From contig OZ247498.1 in assembly GCA_965233675.1 (NCBI GenBank), positions 3,906,001-3,970,000 of the forward strand: 64,000 nucleotides of DNA, in the 5' to 3' direction. The position numbers and the translations under genes were made by a program. This document shows, piece by piece, positions 1 through 7,606 of the stretch. A model generated the notes under the pieces. That model searched no databases. It worked only from the letters and a program-made list of their open reading frames with translations, and was not told the DNA's origin. This DNA is from SZUA-309 sp965233675 (GTDB lineage Bacteria; Pseudomonadota; Gammaproteobacteria; Pseudomonadales; Azotimanducaceae). The first letter of the stretch is position 1; each line of letters begins with the position of its first letter.

Positions 1-332
1 CCCTGACCCGGATGCGCGCGGCGCTCATCGACATGCGGGCGCACGGCGTTCCCTTCATGGCCTCCACAGATGCCGGTATCCCCGGGGTCTTTCATCACGA
101 GCTGCCAAAGGCGCTGAACGTGTACGGGCAGGTTGCCGAACTGTCCAACGAACAGGTATTGCGCTCGGCCACCTCAGATGCGGCCCGGGGTCTCGGTATC
201 GACAGCCGGACCGGTCGGCTGACGGCCGGCATGGATGCAGACGTGCTGGTCGTGGACGGTAATCCGCTGGCGCAGATCGATGCGCTCAGCCGGCCGGTGA
301 GTGTCTGGGCCAGGGGCGTGTCAGTCCGTTGA
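1..332 (+). CDS. Amidohydrolase family protein, C-terminal part (5' end outside window)
   Basis: The frame is open from the window edge to a TGA at 330-332, so only about the last 110 residues are present. The fragment has STDAG followed by a His-rich turn (GVFHHELPKAL), which matches the last metal-binding Asp region of amidohydrolases such as imidazolonepropionase-like and prolidase-like enzymes. It ends with the usual small beta-sandwich sequence (GRLTAGMDADVLVVDGNPL). Substrate cannot be told from this piece. It converges on the enoyl-CoA hydratase gene across a 50-bp gap. The family call is firm; the specific reaction is unknown. Confidence 0.75.
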   Translation, partial: LTRMRAALIDMRAHGVPFMASTDAGIPGVFHHELPKALNVYGQVAELSNEQVLRSATSDAARGLGIDSRTGRLTAGMDADVLVVDGNPLAQIDALSRPVSVWARGVSVR

Positions 333-382
333 TCGTCCTGTCTGATGCGATGGGGTGACTCGAAACGGATGCCGGGACGGAC

Positions 383-1210
383 TCAGCCCCCATCGCCACG
401 CCATACCGGCGGCCGCTTCTCCAGAAAGGCATTCACCCCTTCCGCGTAATCCGGCTCTTTCATCATCTGATTGAGCAGATCCTCGGAGGCGGCGACGGAC
501 ACATCCACCGTCTGCTGCAGATCCCGGTAAATCTGCCAGCGGGTCTGTCGCAGCGAGTTCGGCGACACCGTGGCAATGAGCGTTCTGGCATATTCCAGAG
601 TCCGGTTCAGCACCTCGTCCGCGGGCAGCACCTCATTCACCAGCCCGAGGGACAGGGCTTCTTCGGCAGTGAATGCCCGGGAGGACAGGAGCAGTTCGTT
701 GGCTCGCGTCAGTCCCAGCATCCGCGGCAACAGCCAGGAGAGTCCGTATTCGGCCGGCAGGTTGAGCTTGCCGTGGGCGGTGGTGAACTTTGCACCTGCC
801 GCGGCGAAGCGCAGATCGGTAAAGCAGGCCAGCGCCAGACCAACGCCCGCAGCCGGACCGTTCATGGCCGCAAGGATCGGTTTGGTCAGCCCGTACTGAT
901 AGGCAAAGCTGGCGTCGAAACGCCCGTCGACGCCAAAACCCGGCATAGCCAGCGCCTTCGGCGTGCCCGGGTCGTACCCACCCTTTTCCGCATGCCCGCT
1001 GAGCGCTTCCGCATCACCGCCAACGCAGAAACCCCGACCTTTGCCGGTGACCACGATGGCACCCACCTCATCGCTGTTGTCCAGCTGCTCCAGGCACCAG
1101 CGATATTCGGTATGCATCCGACCGGTCCAGGCGTTCAGCCGGTGCGGTCGATTCAGCGTGATCAGGCCGATGCCTGCATCGATCAGCAACTCGGTGGCTT
1201 TCAATTCCAC
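383..1210 (-). CDS. Enoyl-CoA hydratase/isomerase (crotonase) family protein
   Basis: A 275-residue crotonase-fold protein, the normal single-domain length. Visible are the oxyanion-hole segment (GRGFCVGGDAEAL, about residues 58-70), the second one (AAMNGPAAGVGLALACFTDLR) and the AEYGLSWLLPRMLG segment typical of a subgroup of bacterial crotonases. Members hydrate or isomerise acyl-CoA thioesters; the substrate is not predictable. The start is GTG at 1210, inside the last codons of the upstream TRAP receptor gene: the two overlap by 10 bases, so they are translated from one transcript. That coupling suggests uptake and CoA-dependent breakdown of the same organic acid, which is inference. Confidence 0.85.
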   Translation of the reverse strand: MELKATELLIDAGIGLITLNRPHRLNAWTGRMHTEYRWCLEQLDNSDEVGAIVVTGKGRGFCVGGDAEALSGHAEKGGYDPGTPKALAMPGFGVDGRFDASFAYQYGLTKPILAAMNGPAAGVGLALACFTDLRFAAAGAKFTTAHGKLNLPAEYGLSWLLPRMLGLTRANELLLSSRAFTAEEALSLGLVNEVLPADEVLNRTLEYARTLIATVSPNSLRQTRWQIYRDLQQTVDVSVAASEDLLNQMMKEPDYAEGVNAFLEKRPPVWRGDGG

Positions 1211-2334
1211 GACTGATTCTCCACTCTCGCGTTCAGGTAAGCGCGTTCCGTGATCTCGTGATAGCGCCGAACGGACGCCGAAAAGGCGGCGTGAGAATCG
1301 AGAATTCTCTGGTGCAGCGGATCGTCGCCGGCCATTTCGGCGATCACGGCCCGGGACTGAGCGTGGAGGGCGGTCAGGACTTCCGCAGGGAAGGGCCGGA
1401 CCTCCACACCGTGCTCGGCGATCAGCGTCTCCAGGGCCTGGGCATTCCGGGCCGTGAACTCGGCCAGCATGTCGTCGTTGGCATGGCGAACGGCGGTTTC
1501 CAGAATCACCTGCAGATCCCGGGGAAGGCTGGCCCAGGCTTCGGCATTGACGATGGATTCAATGGCTGCCCCCGGTTCGTGCCAACCGGGGTAATAGTAG
1601 TAGTCGGCCACGGTATGCAGACCGAAGGCCAGGTCGTTGTATGGGCCTACCCATTCAGTGGCGTCGATCACGCCCGTCTGCAGGGAAGTGAATACCTCGC
1701 TGCCCGGCATGGCGACCGGCAGGCCGCCTACCCGCTCGAGCACCTCGCCGCCGAGGCCGGGAATCCGCATCTTCAGACCTTTCAGATCTGCCAGGGTGTT
1801 GATCTCCTTGTTGAACCAGCCGCCCATCTGTACGCCGGTGTTGCCGGCTGCCATGGGAATCAATCCGAACGGCTCGTAGAGTTCCTGCCAGAGCGCCAGG
1901 CCGCCTCCGTAGTGCAGCCAGCCATTCATTTCCTGAGCGGTGAGCCCGAACGGCACCGTGGAGAAAATGGCGGCAATGGGCAGTTTGCTGCGCCAGTAGT
2001 AGGACGCGCCGTTCCCCATTTCCGCCGTCCCTCGGGAAACCGCATCGAAAACCTCAAAGGCGCCCACCAGTTCACCGGCGCCATAGACCCGGATGTCCAG
2101 GCGACCATTCGACATGAGCCGGATCCGTTCGGTCATGCGTTCCGGGATGGTGCCGAGGGCCGGCAGGTTCTTCGGCCAGGTGGTGATGAGTTTCCAGCGG
2201 AAGGTCTCTGCCGGCGCCGGGGCGTTGGCAGCCCCGTCTGCGGCACCCGAGGAAGGGGGCTCGCCACAACCGGCAAGCGCAAAGGCGAGGATGGCGACGA
2301 TCGCCGACAGACGGACGCGTTTAAGTGCTCTCAT
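1201..2334 (-). CDS. TRAP transporter substrate-binding lipoprotein, DctP/TakP-like
   Basis: A 377-residue extracytoplasmic solute receptor. I start it at the ATG at 2334, which gives a signal peptide ending in a lipobox (LAGC, Cys at about residue 22), so it should be a membrane-anchored lipoprotein. The mature part carries TTWPKNLPALGT and GAGELVGAFEVFDAV, motifs I associate with the alpha-keto-acid receptor TakP group of the TRAP family. An in-frame upstream start at 2454 would run into uvrD and lacks a signal peptide at its N terminus. No DctQ or DctM membrane subunits follow; the next gene is a crotonase. The family is clear, the ligand is inferred. Confidence 0.85.
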   Translation of the reverse strand: MRALKRVRLSAIVAILAFALAGCGEPPSSGAADGAANAPAPAETFRWKLITTWPKNLPALGTIPERMTERIRLMSNGRLDIRVYGAGELVGAFEVFDAVSRGTAEMGNGASYYWRSKLPIAAIFSTVPFGLTAQEMNGWLHYGGGLALWQELYEPFGLIPMAAGNTGVQMGGWFNKEINTLADLKGLKMRIPGLGGEVLERVGGLPVAMPGSEVFTSLQTGVIDATEWVGPYNDLAFGLHTVADYYYYPGWHEPGAAIESIVNAEAWASLPRDLQVILETAVRHANDDMLAEFTARNAQALETLIAEHGVEVRPFPAEVLTALHAQSRAVIAEMAGDDPLHQRILDSHAAFSASVRRYHEITERAYLNARVENQSWN

Positions 2335-2354
2335 AACTGCTCCAGATCGACCCG

Positions 2355-4553
2355 TCAGTCCAGGGTCGTGAGATTCGCGTAGCCGAGCATGAGCCACTTG
2401 GCCCCCTCGGCGAAATTCACCTGCACCCGGGCCCGTTCGCCAGCGCCTTCGCACTGCATCACCACCCCTTCACCAAACTTGGCATGACTCACCCGCTGCC
2501 CCATCCGGAGCGCGGCGGAGTCATCATCGAACAGGCTCGTAGCGTTTTCCGTTGTACCGTACGGACGCTCCACCGCGCCTTTCATGCGCACTTCGGATAC
2601 CAGTTCGCTCGGAATCTCCAGCAGAAAACGGGAGGGCCGGTTGTAGGTATCGTTGCCATGCAGGCGTCGGGTTTCCGCATAGGTGAGGTACAGCACCTTC
2701 ATGGCCCGGGTGATACCCACGTAGGCCAGTCTGCGCTCCTCTTCCATCCGGCCCGGTTCTTCCGCCGACATCCGGTGCGGAAAGAGGCCTTCCTCGAGAC
2801 CGGCGAGAAACACCAGTGGAAATTCCAGTCCTTTGGCCGAGTGCAGCGTCATCATCTGTACCGCCGGCCCGGAATCCGACTGCCGGTCACCCGAATCCAG
2901 GGCGACCTGATCCAGAAACTCTTCCAGCACGGTGGTTTCCGGGGCTTGTGCGCCGCTGATCTCCGGCTCCGAGATGGGGAAAACCAGCTCGCCCGTGAAC
3001 TGTCGGCAGGCGCTGACCAGTTCCTCCAGATTTTCTTTTCGAGCCAGCCCGCGCTCGCCCCGCTCCCGGCTGTGATACTCCATGAGTCCGCTGGCATCGA
3101 TCACATGATCTGCCAGTTCATGCAGCGACATCTCTCCGGTGGCCGCGGCCAGGTCGTCAATCAGCCTCAGGAAATGAGCGACCTTTCCGGCCACCCGTGC
3201 CGCGAACGCCCCTTCCGCCAGTGCATCGACACAGGCCTGCCACATGGACTTACCCCGACTTCTGGCTTCCGCGCGGATCGCCTCCACCGTTTTCTCGCCG
3301 ATGCCGCGGGGCGGCAGATTGATCACCCGCTCGAAGGCCGGATCCGAATTCCGCTCGTGCATGAGGCGCATGTAGCACAGCGCATTCTTGATCTCCGCCC
3401 GCTCGAAGAACCGCAGACCGCCATATATCCGATAGGGTATCTGGGCCCGGAGCAGGGCCTCTTCCAGCACCCGGGACTGGGCGTTGGAGCGATAGAGAAC
3501 GGCCACATCCTCCGGGCTGCCTCCGCCATCGATCCACTCGGCCGTACGCTCGACGATGAACCGGGCTTCATCGAGATCGTTGTAGCCGGAGTAGAGGCGG
3601 ATGGGGTCCCCGGCTTCTCCTTCGGTCCACAGGGTTTTACCCAGCCGGTCGGTGTTGCGCTCAATGAGCGCATTGGCCGCTTTCAGAATGGTGGCCGTGG
3701 ACCGGTAGTTCTGCTCGAGACGGATGGTGGCCACCCCTTTGAAATCATCCGTGTAGCGATGGATGTTCTCGATCTTCGCGCCCCGCCAGCCGTAGATGGA
3801 CTGATCGTCATCCCCCACCGCCATCACGCTGGCGTCTTCCCCCGCCAGGAGCTTCAGCCAGGCGTACTGAATGGCGTTGGTGTCCTGAAACTCGTCCACC
3901 AGCACATGGCCAAAACGCTGCCGGTAGTGGGTGAGCAGTGCCGGGTTGTCCCGCAGCAGTTCGTGACAACGGAGCAGCAGCTCGGCGAAATCCACGAGTC
4001 CGCCCTGCTCGCAGAGCTCCTCGTAGTTTTCGTAGATTTTCTTATGCGTGATCTGGAAGAGATCGTCACCAGCCGGCACGTCCCTGGCCCTGCGGCCTTC
4101 GTCTTTCTGACCGTTGATGAACCACACCGCCTGTCGTGCCGGCCACTTCTGTTCATCGATATCAAGCACGCGCATGACGCGCTTCACCAGACGGAGCTGA
4201 TCGTCCGCATCCAGAATCTGAAAACTCTGAGGCAGCCTGGCTTCCTGCCAGTGCATGCGCAGGAGGCGATGGGCGATGCCATGAAAGGTACCCACCCACA
4301 TGGTGCGCACGGAGAGTTGCAGCAACGCCTCAATGCGAACCCGCATCTCCTGGGCGGCTTTATTGGTGAAGGTCACCGCCAGGATGCCATAGGGCGACAC
4401 CCCTTCCGCCTCGATCAGCCAGGCGATCCGATGCACGAGCACCCGGGTTTTGCCGCTCCCGGCACCCGCCACAACCAGCGTGTTCCCCACAGGGGCCGTA
4501 ACCGCTTCACGCTGCGGGTCATTGAGATTGTCGAGAATGTGGGTGACGTCCAA
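2355..4553 (-). CDS. uvrD: DNA helicase II, UvrD/Rep family
   Basis: A 732-residue superfamily 1A 3'-5' helicase acting in nucleotide excision and mismatch repair. All motifs are present: Walker A AGAGSGKT (residues 29-36), TFTNKAA, the Walker B DEFQDTN near residue 217, GDDDQSIYGWRGA, the EQNYRS motif and TLHSAKGLEF. The C terminus has the small beta-barrel domain (MGQRVSHAKFGEGVV) seen in UvrD and PcrA, which supports UvrD over Rep. The start ATG at 4553 gives the standard N terminus (LNDPQREAV). It ends 20 bp before the TRAP receptor start, so the downstream pair may be read from the same transcript. Confidence 0.95.
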   Translation of the reverse strand: MDVTHILDNLNDPQREAVTAPVGNTLVVAGAGSGKTRVLVHRIAWLIEAEGVSPYGILAVTFTNKAAQEMRVRIEALLQLSVRTMWVGTFHGIAHRLLRMHWQEARLPQSFQILDADDQLRLVKRVMRVLDIDEQKWPARQAVWFINGQKDEGRRARDVPAGDDLFQITHKKIYENYEELCEQGGLVDFAELLLRCHELLRDNPALLTHYRQRFGHVLVDEFQDTNAIQYAWLKLLAGEDASVMAVGDDDQSIYGWRGAKIENIHRYTDDFKGVATIRLEQNYRSTATILKAANALIERNTDRLGKTLWTEGEAGDPIRLYSGYNDLDEARFIVERTAEWIDGGGSPEDVAVLYRSNAQSRVLEEALLRAQIPYRIYGGLRFFERAEIKNALCYMRLMHERNSDPAFERVINLPPRGIGEKTVEAIRAEARSRGKSMWQACVDALAEGAFAARVAGKVAHFLRLIDDLAAATGEMSLHELADHVIDASGLMEYHSRERGERGLARKENLEELVSACRQFTGELVFPISEPEISGAQAPETTVLEEFLDQVALDSGDRQSDSGPAVQMMTLHSAKGLEFPLVFLAGLEEGLFPHRMSAEEPGRMEEERRLAYVGITRAMKVLYLTYAETRRLHGNDTYNRPSRFLLEIPSELVSEVRMKGAVERPYGTTENATSLFDDDSAALRMGQRVSHAKFGEGVVMQCEGAGERARVQVNFAEGAKWLMLGYANLTTLD

Positions 4554-4677
4554 GGGCTCGGTTCTGATTCGGTGTGGTAGCGCGGGGGCGTTGCGCGCGC
4601 GAAGGACGCGGCGCCGTTGCGAGATGGAAACCGAGTTTAAGGATTTGCCGTTAGTGCGGCCAGCAGAACCTGAGGAA

Positions 4678-4695
4678 AGCCCCCTTTCGGGGGCT
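4678..4695 (-). terminator. Rho-independent terminator after the PD40 gene
   Basis: A perfect 7-bp GC stem with a four-base loop (AGCCCCC, loop, GGGGGCT). On the minus strand the loop reads GAAA, a stable GNRA tetraloop, and the stem is followed by a short T-containing tract (TTCCTC). It lies 8 bp past the stop of the PD40 gene, so it should separate that gene from uvrD. The T-tract is short, so efficiency is uncertain. Confidence 0.65.
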
Positions 4696-4703
4696 CGAGG
4701 TCG

Positions 4704-5618
4704 TTACTTTCTGCCCCCTGCTCTCTCGCTGATCCACACACCGCCGCTGCCATAGACAAGTCGCTCGCCATCCCAGGACAACGAAGGCCGCGTTTCACTG
4801 CTATCGAGTGTGGCAAACGGGACGGTCGCGCTCAGATTCTCGACCTGACGCCAGCGTCCGAAAAGCCAGCGCTTCTTCGCATGGAAGATGTCGAAATTGG
4901 GATTGTCCTCGTTCGCCGTACGACGGTTCGACGCAAAGACGATTTCCCGTCCATCCTGGCTCACATTCGGCTGCCGATCATCATGCTCGGTGTTGATCGG
5001 CCAGGGGAGCCGAACACCCGGCCCGAAGGAGCCGTCGCGTCGCATGCGGCTGCGATAAATGTCCTGATTACCCGTGTAGTAGTCAGTGGAGTAGAACAGA
5101 TAGGTCCCCCAGCCGGTTTCGATCACTGAAGGGCTGTACTCCACGCCCGGCGTGTTCGGTCCCTTCGGGTCGCAGCCGAGGTTTTCCGGCTCGTTCCAGC
5201 CGGCTGCCGGATTCTGATTGGTGCGATACAGGTCTCCCTCGCCACAGGTCCCGGCCCGGGTGGAGACAAAGTACAGAACGCCATCCGGAAGGGGCGTTGG
5301 ACAGAAATCATTGGCAAGTCCCCGATCGTTGGCCGGGGTTGGCAACGGGCCGCCAGGCTCAAACGGTTCGCCAATGTCCGCCCGTTCATTGGCGTAGATG
5401 TCGAGCCCTGTGCCCGGGTTCCTGGCCGTGAAGATGTAGCGCCCGGCAGGTGATTCGATCGGGCAACCGCCGGGTACCTGAGAACCGTCCGTGCGCAGCA
5501 GTTCCGAAGCGGCACCCCATCCGCTGCGCCGCGGATCGGCATGCGCATTCCACCCGAATCCTGTCACCAACAAGCTGAGCACAACTGCACGGGTGAGCGT
5601 TCTATACCATTTACTCAT
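4704..5618 (-). CDS. Secreted beta-propeller protein with PD40/TolB-like repeats
   Basis: A 304-residue protein with a signal peptide (VVLSLLVTGFGWNAHA) and several blade-like repeats of the PD40/WD40-like type, for example FVSTRAGTCGEGDLYR, YSTDYYTGNQDIYRS, FASNRRTANEDNPNFDIFH and SWDGERLVYGS. Such propellers bind ligands or partners in the periplasm; no catalytic residues are apparent. I chose the ATG at 5618 because GGAGG lies 6 bases before it; the longer frame to 5684 lacks such a site. It is transcribed divergently from a CadC-like regulator, a layout that suggests the regulator controls it. The exact role is unknown. Confidence 0.8.
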   Translation of the reverse strand: MSKWYRTLTRAVVLSLLVTGFGWNAHADPRRSGWGAASELLRTDGSQVPGGCPIESPAGRYIFTARNPGTGLDIYANERADIGEPFEPGGPLPTPANDRGLANDFCPTPLPDGVLYFVSTRAGTCGEGDLYRTNQNPAAGWNEPENLGCDPKGPNTPGVEYSPSVIETGWGTYLFYSTDYYTGNQDIYRSRMRRDGSFGPGVRLPWPINTEHDDRQPNVSQDGREIVFASNRRTANEDNPNFDIFHAKKRWLFGRWRQVENLSATVPFATLDSSETRPSLSWDGERLVYGSGGVWISERAGGRK

Positions 5619-5699
5619 GTCTTCCTCCGATTGAGTCGGTCCAGCAAGCGTAAGCAGACGGGTCACCGGCTCGATGAAATTCACCTAAAACCTTCGGTA

Positions 5700-5730
5700 A
5701 GTTTCGATAAACTCCCTGAATACGCAGGGA
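5700..5730. promoter_or_regulatory. Two adjacent inverted repeats in the divergent PD40/regulator gap
   Basis: Two back-to-back palindromes lie in the 137-bp gap: AGTTT-CGAT-AAACT (5700-5713) and TCCCTG-N6-CAGGGA (5713-5730). They sit just upstream of the regulator start at 5756 and could be its operator or one for both genes. The assignment rests only on position and symmetry. Confidence 0.35.
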
Positions 5731-5755
5731 AATTGCGCGCCGAGCGGCAGAGGTC

Positions 5756-7573
5756 ATGGACGCAGGGAAGGAAATTCTGCCTGCCCGCTACAGGATTCGG
5801 GACCTGATTCTGGATTCAGGCACACGGCAGGTAACGCGGAATGGAGAGCCGCTGAAACTCGGCGGGTTGACCTTTGACCTGCTGCTTGCCCTGGTGGAGG
5901 CCTCCCCAACCATAGTGACCTACGACGCGCTGGCGGATCGCGTCTGGCGGGGACGGCCGGTAGCGCCTGAAACCCAGGCCCAACGGGCGAAGATGCTGCG
6001 CGAGGCGCTGTCTGATGACGCCGGATCACCCCGCTACTTCGAGGTGGTACGAGGTCAGGGTTACCGTCTCGTCGCCAATGCAGAAACCCTTGACCCAGAG
6101 CCAAGCGGAACCTCGACGACCTGGGCGGTTTATCTGCTCATCGCCGCGGTTGCAGCCGTCTCACTGTATTTCGCCTTCAACCCGCCACTGACTGAACACG
6201 ATCGACTGCCATCGGTGGCCGTGCTGCCGTTCGCGGACATGAGTCAGGCCGGCGACCAGCAGTATCTGGCTGATGGCGTCGCTGAGGAGTTGATCAACCA
6301 GCTGACATCCCTCGACGGATTGGAGGTGGCGAGCCGGACGGAGTCGTTCTATTTCCGTGAAGAAAGCGGCGATCTCAGTGAAATCGGCAAAAGGCTGGGG
6401 GTCACAGCCGTCATCGAGGGAAGTATTCGACGATCTGATGACGACATCCGCATTACCGTCCAGGTCATCGACGTGGACAGCGGCTATCACCTGTGGTCCG
6501 ACACTTTCGACCGGAAGCTTGCGGATATCTTCGCCATCCAGGACGAAATCGCGCTGGCTGTGGTGGGTGCGCTTGGCGTCCACCTTGGTGTCGGGGAGGT
6601 CAACGAGTTTCTCGGAGCCGGAACCACCAACTTCAAAGCCTATGAAGCCTATCTGCGTGACGACTTTGCCAGCGCCATCAGTTTCGACCCGGACTACGCT
6701 GCGGCCTGGGGTGCTGAAGGCATCCGCATCGCAGCGACGATGTGGGTAAACCCGCCGCAGAAGGCACCGGCCATCGTCGAGCGTGCGCACGGATTCGTCG
6801 CCAGAGCGGTCGAACTCGACCCGAATTCATCCCAGGCCCACACCAACTACGCGACGTTGATCTACGTCACGAAAGCCTGGCAGGAAGCAGAGGCATCTTA
6901 CGCCCGGGCACTGACACTAAGGCGCAATGAGTACAGCCTGGGCCACTACGCAAACATGCTAATGAGAACCGGAAGGTCCTCCCGAGCCCATGACATCCAT
7001 CTGGAACGCGACGCCATGCTGCGCCTGGACGAAATGCCTACAGATCTGCGCATCAACGTGGACATCGCGAGAGGAAAACTGGAGAGCGCCCGAGAGAAAA
7101 CCTTGCGAATGGCAGATAACCCAAGGCGCGAAATGGCACTGATCGTCGCCCTCAATGTGGGCTCAATCGAGCACATTCAGGCAGCGATCGCCGACATGCC
7201 GGAACACTGGCAGAGCTACCGGGTGCTGTACGGACCCATTCGCGATCTGCTGGAAGAACCGGATGCTGCCTTCGCTTATCTGAGAGACCTTCTGAATGAC
7301 GCTGACCGCATGTGGCCCGACAAGTACATGAGTATCGCCCTGGTCGCCGCCTATCTGGGCGACCCCGAGTTCGCGTTCGACGCATTTTCCCGTGAGCTGT
7401 ACTTCACCACGGTCCGTTATGGCGCCCTGTGGTACCCGGTGATGCGGGAGGTCAGACAGCTACCCGCCTTCAAACGCTTCCTGGTCGATGTGAACCTTGT
7501 CGACTACTGGCGGGCTTACGGGTGGTCGGATTTCTGCTGGCCTCAGGGCGAAGACGATTTCGCCTGCCAGTAG
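5756..7573 (+). CDS. CadC-like membrane transcriptional regulator: winged helix, TM, TolB/FlgO-like domain, TPRs
   Basis: A 605-residue protein. Residues about 12-108 form an OmpR/PhoB-type winged helix (FDLLLALVEASPTIVTYDALADRVW, then VRGQGYRLVA). A single membrane segment follows near 122-142. After it comes a TolB/FlgO-like domain (SVAVLPFADMSQAGDQQYLADGVAEEL; VIEGSIRRSDDDIRITVQVID) of the type fused to adenylate cyclases and CadC-like regulators, then TPR-like helical repeats to the end. The architecture suggests a one-component membrane-bound DNA-binding sensor with a periplasmic sensing part. It is divergent from the PD40 propeller gene and converges on glmS with a 33-bp gap. The signal is unknown. 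Confidence 0.85.
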   Translation: MDAGKEILPARYRIRDLILDSGTRQVTRNGEPLKLGGLTFDLLLALVEASPTIVTYDALADRVWRGRPVAPETQAQRAKMLREALSDDAGSPRYFEVVRGQGYRLVANAETLDPEPSGTSTTWAVYLLIAAVAAVSLYFAFNPPLTEHDRLPSVAVLPFADMSQAGDQQYLADGVAEELINQLTSLDGLEVASRTESFYFREESGDLSEIGKRLGVTAVIEGSIRRSDDDIRITVQVIDVDSGYHLWSDTFDRKLADIFAIQDEIALAVVGALGVHLGVGEVNEFLGAGTTNFKAYEAYLRDDFASAISFDPDYAAAWGAEGIRIAATMWVNPPQKAPAIVERAHGFVARAVELDPNSSQAHTNYATLIYVTKAWQEAEASYARALTLRRNEYSLGHYANMLMRTGRSSRAHDIHLERDAMLRLDEMPTDLRINVDIARGKLESAREKTLRMADNPRREMALIVALNVGSIEHIQAAIADMPEHWQSYRVLYGPIRDLLEEPDAAFAYLRDLLNDADRMWPDKYMSIALVAAYLGDPEFAFDAFSRELYFTTVRYGALWYPVMREVRQLPAFKRFLVDVNLVDYWRAYGWSDFCWPQGEDDFACQ

Positions 7574-7606
7574 CCATGGGACGCGTGCCGCAACAGCGGC
7601 CTTTAA

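Noticed and set aside
1258..2382. Long plus-strand frame of 374 codons opposite the TRAP receptor
   Set aside because: It mirrors the receptor gene, has no domain, and its composition follows from the high-GC opposite strand.
2484..4580. Plus-strand frame of 698 codons opposite uvrD
   Set aside because: Antisense shadow of a highly conserved helicase; no recognisable motif.
7574..7606. glmS ribozyme or riboswitch near glmS
   Set aside because: This is the downstream side of glmS; upstream it abuts glmU by 2 bp, leaving no room for a leader element.
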